Shown piece by piece: positions 59,949 to 64,000 of a stretch of 64,000 nt of DNA (the first letter of the stretch is position 1; each line of letters starts with the position of its first letter). A model generated the notes under the pieces. It was given only the letters and a program-made list of their open reading frames with translations. It had not been told where the DNA came from and searched no databases. Both the position numbers and the translations under genes were made by a program. The stretch comes from RYN-230 sp963782185 (GTDB lineage: Bacteria; Actinomycetota; Actinomycetes; Streptosporangiales; Streptosporangiaceae). The stretch is from the NCBI GenBank assembly GCA_963782185.1, contig CAWAJB010000036.1, positions 1 to 64,000 of the forward strand, read 5' to 3'.

Positions 59949-60548
59949 ATGGCCAACCCGGACCCCGCGCAGGAGGCCGCCGAACTGCTGCACGGTGCCG
60001 CTTCGCTGCTTCGCAGCACCGGCGCGCTGCCCCGCGAGGCCGGCGCACTGCCCCGCGGGGCCTCCGTGCGAGACGGCGTGGGTGCGCCTGAGCCCGGGGC
60101 GCTGGATGAACTGGTCAGGCTGGCCGCGACCGGGGTGAGCGGATGCTCGGGGGCCAGCGCCACGCTGTGGCGCAACGGGGAACCGGCCGTTTTCGCCGCC
60201 AGCCACCCCGATCTGGCCGAACTCGCCGCGATCGAGCAGGCCTCCGGAAGCGGCCCGGTGACCGCAGCCGTAGCGGGCGGAGTGCCGGTCTGCTCGCCGG
60301 ACACGCTGGACGAGGACCGCTGGCCCGCCTACGCCGCCGCGGCGCTGGCCCGCGGCGTGCGCTGCTCACTCACGCTCATGTACCGCTCAGGCCCCGTGAC
60401 GGTCACGCTTTCACTGTTCGGGGCCAGCGCCGGCCGGCCGTGCCCGCAGGATCGCCTGCTGGCCCGGCTGGCCGCCGTATTCGGCGGCGCAGCGCCGCGC
60501 CACCACGCCGGGCTGGCGGGGCAGCCCGGCGAACCTATCGATAGCTGA
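59949..60548 (+). CDS. GAF-domain protein beside the SigB-type sigma factor
   Basis: 199 residues. ALDELVRLAATGVSGCSGAS and a long helix-loop lead to SGSGPVTAAVAGGVPVCSPD and CSLTLMYRSGPVTVTLSLFG, the pattern of GAF domains from actinobacterial ANTAR proteins, but the RNA-binding ANTAR domain is absent. GGAGGGAGCC precedes ATG 59949. It converges on the sigma gene with a 14-bp overlap. It may sense stress or redox state; ligand unknown. Confidence 0.6.
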   Translation: MANPDPAQEAAELLHGAASLLRSTGALPREAGALPRGASVRDGVGAPEPGALDELVRLAATGVSGCSGASATLWRNGEPAVFAASHPDLAELAAIEQASGSGPVTAAVAGGVPVCSPDTLDEDRWPAYAAAALARGVRCSLTLMYRSGPVTVTLSLFGASAGRPCPQDRLLARLAAVFGGAAPRHHAGLAGQPGEPIDS

Positions 60549-61362
60549 CCCGCTGCTCAGGGCCGAGCAGGCACTCCCGGAGATAATCCAGGGCCCGGGC
60601 CAGCAGCCTCGACACGTGCATCTGCGACACGCCCAGCTTCTGGCCGATCTCCGCCTGGGTCATGTTGCCGTAGAAGCGCATGGCCAGGATGCGCCGCTCA
60701 CGCTCGGGCAGCTCGTTCCAGTGAGTGGAGACGGCCTGCATGTCCAGGGTCCGCTCCACCTGGGGATCCTCCCCGCCGAGCAGATCGCCCAGGGTGGCCG
60801 CGTCGTCATCAGCCGACATGGGCGCGTCCAGCGAGTGCGGGTGGAACACCATGTCCGCCCGGTTGGCGTCCCGGACCTCCTCCAGGCTCACGCCCAGGTA
60901 CCCGGCGACCTCCTCGTCCGTGGGCACATGCCCCAGGTCCTGGACGAGGCCGGTCCGCGCCTTGCGCACCTGCAGCAGCAGTTCCTGCACCGGCCGCTTG
61001 ACATGGACCTGCCAGCGCTTGTCACGGAAGTGCCGCTTGATCTCACCGGAAATGCACGGCTGGGCGTAGGCGGCCAGATTCCCCCCGAAGGCCGGGTTGA
61101 AGTTGTTGATCGCCTTGAGCAGGCCGACGTAGCCGACCTGCATCAGCTCCTCTTCCGGTTCCGGGCTGTCCCGGTACCGGCGGGCACATGAGCGCACCAG
61201 CGAGCGGTAGCGCAGCACCAGGGCCTCGCAGGCGGCGGAACGCCGCCGGGATCCGGCCGGCAGCGTGTGCACGAGTTCGAGCAGTTCGCCGTCGTCCTGC
61301 GCTGCTGGGTCGACGGCCGGTGGCGTGGGCGCGAGGGGGACCGCAGCCTCCACGTCTATCAC
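60535..61362 (-). CDS. SigB/SigF/SigG-family alternative sigma factor
   Basis: GTG 61362 (AGGA seven bases upstream) gives 275 residues. Region 2 is ELMQVGYVGLLKAINNFNPA, region 3 is VQELLLQVRKARTGLVQDLG, region 4 is TQAEIGQKLGVSQMHVSRLL. It belongs to the general-stress/sporulation sigma family controlled by RsbW-type anti-sigma factors. A GTTT-N14-GGGCAT promoter, the consensus type read by this family, lies just upstream (61398-61421), so it probably transcribes itself. The longest frame, from 61410, would start inside that promoter. Confidence 0.88.
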   Translation of the reverse strand: MIDVEAAVPLAPTPPAVDPAAQDDGELLELVHTLPAGSRRRSAACEALVLRYRSLVRSCARRYRDSPEPEEELMQVGYVGLLKAINNFNPAFGGNLAAYAQPCISGEIKRHFRDKRWQVHVKRPVQELLLQVRKARTGLVQDLGHVPTDEEVAGYLGVSLEEVRDANRADMVFHPHSLDAPMSADDDAATLGDLLGGEDPQVERTLDMQAVSTHWNELPERERRILAMRFYGNMTQAEIGQKLGVSQMHVSRLLARALDYLRECLLGPEQRVSYR

Positions 61363-61397
61363 CTCAGAATCCTGCGGGGAATCAGTACCTCCCGAGG

Positions 61398-61421
61398 ATG
61401 CCCCCTGCACAGGAGATAAAC
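61398..61421 (-). promoter_or_regulatory. SigB-type promoter upstream of the sigma gene
   Basis: On the minus strand GTTT (61421-61418), 14 bases, then GGGCAT (61403-61398) fit the B. subtilis SigB (GTTTAA-N12-14-GGGTAT) and actinomycete SigF/SigB consensus with one -10 mismatch. Transcription would begin near 61390, about 28 bases before the GTG at 61362. Confidence 0.55.
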
Positions 61422-61467
61422 ATGGTTGCGCGGAGTATTCACAGCGCGCCAGGCGGGGACCCTGCCC

Positions 61468-62583
61468 TCAGCCCTCGCGATAGGGCTCGGCGTCCGCGGA
61501 CCGCAGTTCCAGTCCCAGGCCCGGCCGGCCCGGATCGGGCGTCAGCGTGCCTCCCTCCGGGGTCAGTGTCCCGTCGAACAGCATCCGCTCGATCCGTTGG
61601 TGATCATGGAAGTATTCCAGGTGCCGCAGGTTGGGCACGGCCGCGGCGACCTGTGCGTGCAAGTTCGGCGCGCAGTGCCCGGAAACCTGCACGTTGTGCG
61701 CGGCGGCCAGCGCGGCGCCGCGGAGGAAATCGGTGATGCCGCCACAGCGGGTCACGTCGAGCTGGAGGCAGTCCACCGCGCCCGCGCTGAGCAGCCGGGC
61801 CGAATCCGCGAGGGACCAGCTGTACTCACCCGCCGTCACATCGGGCCGGACCTGCCGCCGGATCTCGGCCAGGCCGCCGGTGTCCTGGGAGGACACCGGC
61901 TCCTCGAACCAGGTGACCCCGAACTCGTCCATCCGGCCGGCCATCCGCACGGCCTGCCCGGTAGTGTAACCGCCGTTGGCGTCAACGTAGAGCTCGGTGT
62001 CCGGGCCGATGACCTCCCGGGCCAGGGCCACGCGGGCCAGGTCGCGTGGCTCGTTGCTGCCCCATGACTCGCCAATCTTGATCTTGACCCGGGGGATCCG
62101 GTCCTTGCCCACCCACGCGGTCAGCTGCTCGCGGGTGCGCGCCTCGTCGTAGGTGGTGAAGCCGCCGCTGCCGTAGACGGGCACGTCGTCGCGGACCCGG
62201 CCGATGAGGCTGGCGACCGGGCAGCCGAGCAGCCGGGCCTTCAGGTCCCACAGCGCGATGTCCGCAGCGGACAGGGCCATCGCCCCGATGCCCGGACGGC
62301 CCACGTTGCGCAGCGCCCGGGCCATGGCCTCGTTCGCGCCGGGCACGTCCAGCGCGTTCCGGCCGGCCACCACGTCCGAGAGGATGCCGGTCACCACCGG
62401 TGCGGCCGCCGAGGCCGCGTAGCTCCAGCCGATGCCCCGCTGGCCGCCGCCGTGCGCGGTGACCAGCACCAGCGTGGTCTTGTCCCAGGCCAGGGTGCCG
62501 TCGGCCTCGGGTGCGTCGGTTGGCACCACGTAGACGGCCGAGTCGAGGCCCTGCACGGCCGGATCTGCCGCTGCTCCGCCCAT
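61468..62583 (-). CDS. Enolase-superfamily (mandelate racemase/muconate lactonising type) enzyme
   Basis: 371 residues. A capping domain, then the barrel with KxK acid/base pair (PRVKIKIGESWG), Mg2+ ligands Asp in YVDANGGYT, Glu in WFEEPVS and Glu in TAGEYSW, and the His of GHCAPNLH. Such enzymes abstract an alpha proton of a carboxylate; many act as acid-sugar dehydratases or racemases. Substrate unknown, possibly linked to the sugar dehydrogenase genes nearby. ATG start 62583. Confidence 0.85.
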   Translation of the reverse strand: MGGAAADPAVQGLDSAVYVVPTDAPEADGTLAWDKTTLVLVTAHGGGQRGIGWSYAASAAAPVVTGILSDVVAGRNALDVPGANEAMARALRNVGRPGIGAMALSAADIALWDLKARLLGCPVASLIGRVRDDVPVYGSGGFTTYDEARTREQLTAWVGKDRIPRVKIKIGESWGSNEPRDLARVALAREVIGPDTELYVDANGGYTTGQAVRMAGRMDEFGVTWFEEPVSSQDTGGLAEIRRQVRPDVTAGEYSWSLADSARLLSAGAVDCLQLDVTRCGGITDFLRGAALAAAHNVQVSGHCAPNLHAQVAAAVPNLRHLEYFHDHQRIERMLFDGTLTPEGGTLTPDPGRPGLGLELRSADAEPYREG

Positions 62584-62928
62584 CAGGCTCTGCCTCCTGC
62601 CTCGTCGTTCTGCCCGGCGGGGGTGCCGCAGACCCCCGGGGGCCCGCCAACCTCCGGGGGTCCGCCACCCCCGGGTCCGCCACCCTCCGGGGGTCCGCCA
62701 TCCTCCGGGGGTCCGCCATCCTCCGGGGGTCCGCCATCCTCCGGGGGGCCGCCGCCCTCCGGGCCCGCCACCCAGCTACCTGCGGTCCGGGCAGCCAAAC
62801 CTCAGGCCCGCAAGACGGGCCGCCGCGGGACATCCGCCTCCCGTTATGTTTGACGGCGCCGTCTGCGGAGAGCCGGGGATGGGCGGATTCGCCTGCCGCC
62901 GTAACCACGATCAGTTGGAGGTCCGCAG
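62584..62928. other. Divergent intergenic region with an 18-bp repeat array
   Basis: 345 bases between the enolase-superfamily gene and the thiamine-enzyme gene. Two perfect copies of CCGCCATCCTCCGGGGGT (62695-62730) sit inside a run of imperfect copies (about 62659-62766). Promoters for both genes must lie here; none was clear. A TATGTTTGACGG at 62843-62854 is the most AT-rich spot. Confidence 0.6.
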
Positions 62929-64000
62929 GTGGCACAGATCGCATCCGAGGCTCTGGTCGAGCGGCTCGCAGACTGGGGCGTGGACACCGTCTTCGGGATC
63001 CCGGGTGACGGGATCAACGGGATTATGGAAGGTTTTCGCCGGCATCAGGACCGGGTGAAGTTCGTGCTGGTCCACCACGAGGAGGCCGCCGCGTTCATGG
63101 CGACCGCCCACGCCAAGGCGACCGGGCAGATCGGCGTCTGCCTGGCCACGTCGGGCCCCGGCGGGATACACCTGCTGAACGGGCTCTACGACGCCAAGCT
63201 CGACCACATGCCGGTGCTCGCGATCACCGGCATGCAGGAAACGTCCGTGCTCGGCACCGGCTACCAGCAGGAAGTGAACCTCGACAAGCTCTACGAGGAT
63301 GTCGCGGTCTACGACCAGATGATCTACAACCCGGCGCAGCTGCCGGCCGTCGTGGATATCGCGGTACGCACCGCCTACGCCCGGCGCGGGGTGGCTCACC
63401 TGACCCTGCCTAACGACCTCCAGGTCGCCAAGGCCGGCGAGAACCCTTACGCAGAAGTCGGCCCGGCCCGGCCGCCCGCGACCGCGCCGATCCGGCTGGA
63501 CGCTCCCGGCCGGCCCCGCGAGGAGGACCTGCAGCGGCTGGCTGACGTGCTGAACGCCGGGGAGAAGGTGGCGATCCTGGCCGGGGCGGGCGCCCTGCAT
63601 GCCCGGGAAGAACTGCTGGCGGTGGCGGAAACGCTGGGAGCGCCGATCATCAAGACGCTGTCCGGCAAGGCCGCCGTCCCGGACGACTCGCCGTACACCA
63701 CCGGCGGGATCGGCCTGCTCGGTACCGCGCCGTCGGAGGAGCTGATGAACGACCTGGACACGCTGTTCATGGTCGGGACCAACTTCCCTTACACCCACTT
63801 CATGCCGGAGCCGGGCAAGGCGCGGATCGTGCAGATCGAGGCCGACCCGGCCCGGGCCGGGGCCCGGGTGCCCACCGAGGTCCCGGTGGTCGGCGACGCC
63901 CGGGAAGGCCTGCAGGCCCTGCTGCCGCTGCTCAAGCAGCGGGCCGACACCTCGTTCCTGGAGAAGTACCGCAAGCAGATGGGCACGTGGCGGGAGAAGA
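62929..64000 (+). CDS. Thiamine-diphosphate enzyme, pyruvate oxidase/dehydrogenase-like (partial)
   Basis: GTG 62929 (TTGGAGG upstream) opens a frame that runs off the window after 357 codons. The Pyr domain has DTVFGIPGDGINGIMEG with the catalytic Glu in HHEEAAAFMA, GVCLATSGPGGIHLLNGLYD follows, and the central FAD-type domain starts near KVAILAGAGALHA. This is the POX/acetolactate-synthase family; the closest type is pyruvate oxidase or PoxB-like pyruvate:quinone dehydrogenase, giving acetate or acetyl phosphate. The PP domain with the ThDP motif lies beyond the end, so assignment is provisional. Confidence 0.85.
   Translation, partial: MAQIASEALVERLADWGVDTVFGIPGDGINGIMEGFRRHQDRVKFVLVHHEEAAAFMATAHAKATGQIGVCLATSGPGGIHLLNGLYDAKLDHMPVLAITGMQETSVLGTGYQQEVNLDKLYEDVAVYDQMIYNPAQLPAVVDIAVRTAYARRGVAHLTLPNDLQVAKAGENPYAEVGPARPPATAPIRLDAPGRPREEDLQRLADVLNAGEKVAILAGAGALHAREELLAVAETLGAPIIKTLSGKAAVPDDSPYTTGGIGLLGTAPSEELMNDLDTLFMVGTNFPYTHFMPEPGKARIVQIEADPARAGARVPTEVPVVGDAREGLQALLPLLKQRADTSFLEKYRKQMGTWREK

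Overview
The window is about 64 kb of very GC-rich DNA (mostly GTG/ATG starts, G/C third positions, many 4-bp start/stop overlaps) from an actinomycete. Lineage markers agree: BldG with its anti-sigma partner, a MarP-type periplasmic protease, MshA (mycothiol synthesis), SenX3/RegX3, CarD, a DUF2637 membrane protein and a SigB/SigF-type sigma factor. Gene order partly follows Mycobacterium (nth / CoA Nudix / marP / ephE-like / holin-like; mshA / ybjN / gpm / senX3 / regX3; carD / ispF / cysS / trmH-type methyltransferase) and partly Streptomyces (helicase / bldG / anti-sigma / hppA), as I recall those maps. Genus cannot be fixed from the sequence. No rRNA, tRNA, CRISPR array, insertion sequence or prophage was seen.

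Layout. 0-7 kb: DUF1275 and GT-C-like membrane proteins, nth, a Nudix CoA pyrophosphatase, marP, DUF309, an epoxide-hydrolase-like enzyme and a holin-like membrane protein. 7-16 kb: a gutted HAD-IB gene, an MrfA-like helicase, the bldG pair, the proton pyrophosphatase with a strong terminator, a SixA phosphatase and serB. 16-27 kb: an orphan ABC ATPase, a glycosyltransferase, an HD hydrolase, a decayed patch (MarR, LuxR and unknown-gene remnants), a ferritin-like diiron protein, a CDF metal exporter and a KimA-like transporter with an OB-fold tail. 27-34 kb: an NRAMP-related transporter in an operon with a soluble MgtE-like Mg2+ sensor, then a four-gene membrane redox operon (small membrane protein, haem-b membrane protein, NuoF-like protein, ferredoxin), with a divergent CsoR-type regulator. 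34-47 kb: housekeeping blocks (mshA, gpm, senX3/regX3, carD, ispF, cysS, rlmB-like) with DUF2637 and a PNPOx-like protein inserted. 47-64 kb: accessory metabolism (Gfo/Idh, IclR, metallo-beta-lactamase fold, SnoaL, MFS, transketolase, gluconate-dehydrogenase-type GMC flavoprotein and small subunit, ChaB, enolase-superfamily and pyruvate-oxidase-type enzymes) plus a SigB-type sigma factor with a likely self-recognised promoter.

Three themes stand out. First, at least six genes (KimA-OB, LuxR, gpm, the MFS gene, the fragment at 21.8 kb, ChaB) need one- or two-base corrections, mostly in short G/C runs, to read through; in ChaB two shifts cancel. This points to consensus errors as much as to real pseudogenes. 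Second, several genes survive only as heads, tails or head-plus-tail (HAD-IB, MarR, LuxR, phosphoesterase, formaldehyde dehydrogenase) with no mobile element nearby. Third, short tandem repeats are everywhere (9, 13, 15, 17, 18 and 22 bp units), including arrays over stop codons and in a 5' leader.

The most interesting functional candidates are the redox operon at 30.6-33.3 kb, whose NuoF-like protein lacks the first cluster cysteine, and the NRAMP-related/MgtE-sensor pair at 27.5-30.3 kb. Starts were moved from the longest open frame wherever a ribosome binding site, a start/stop overlap or family alignment supported it.
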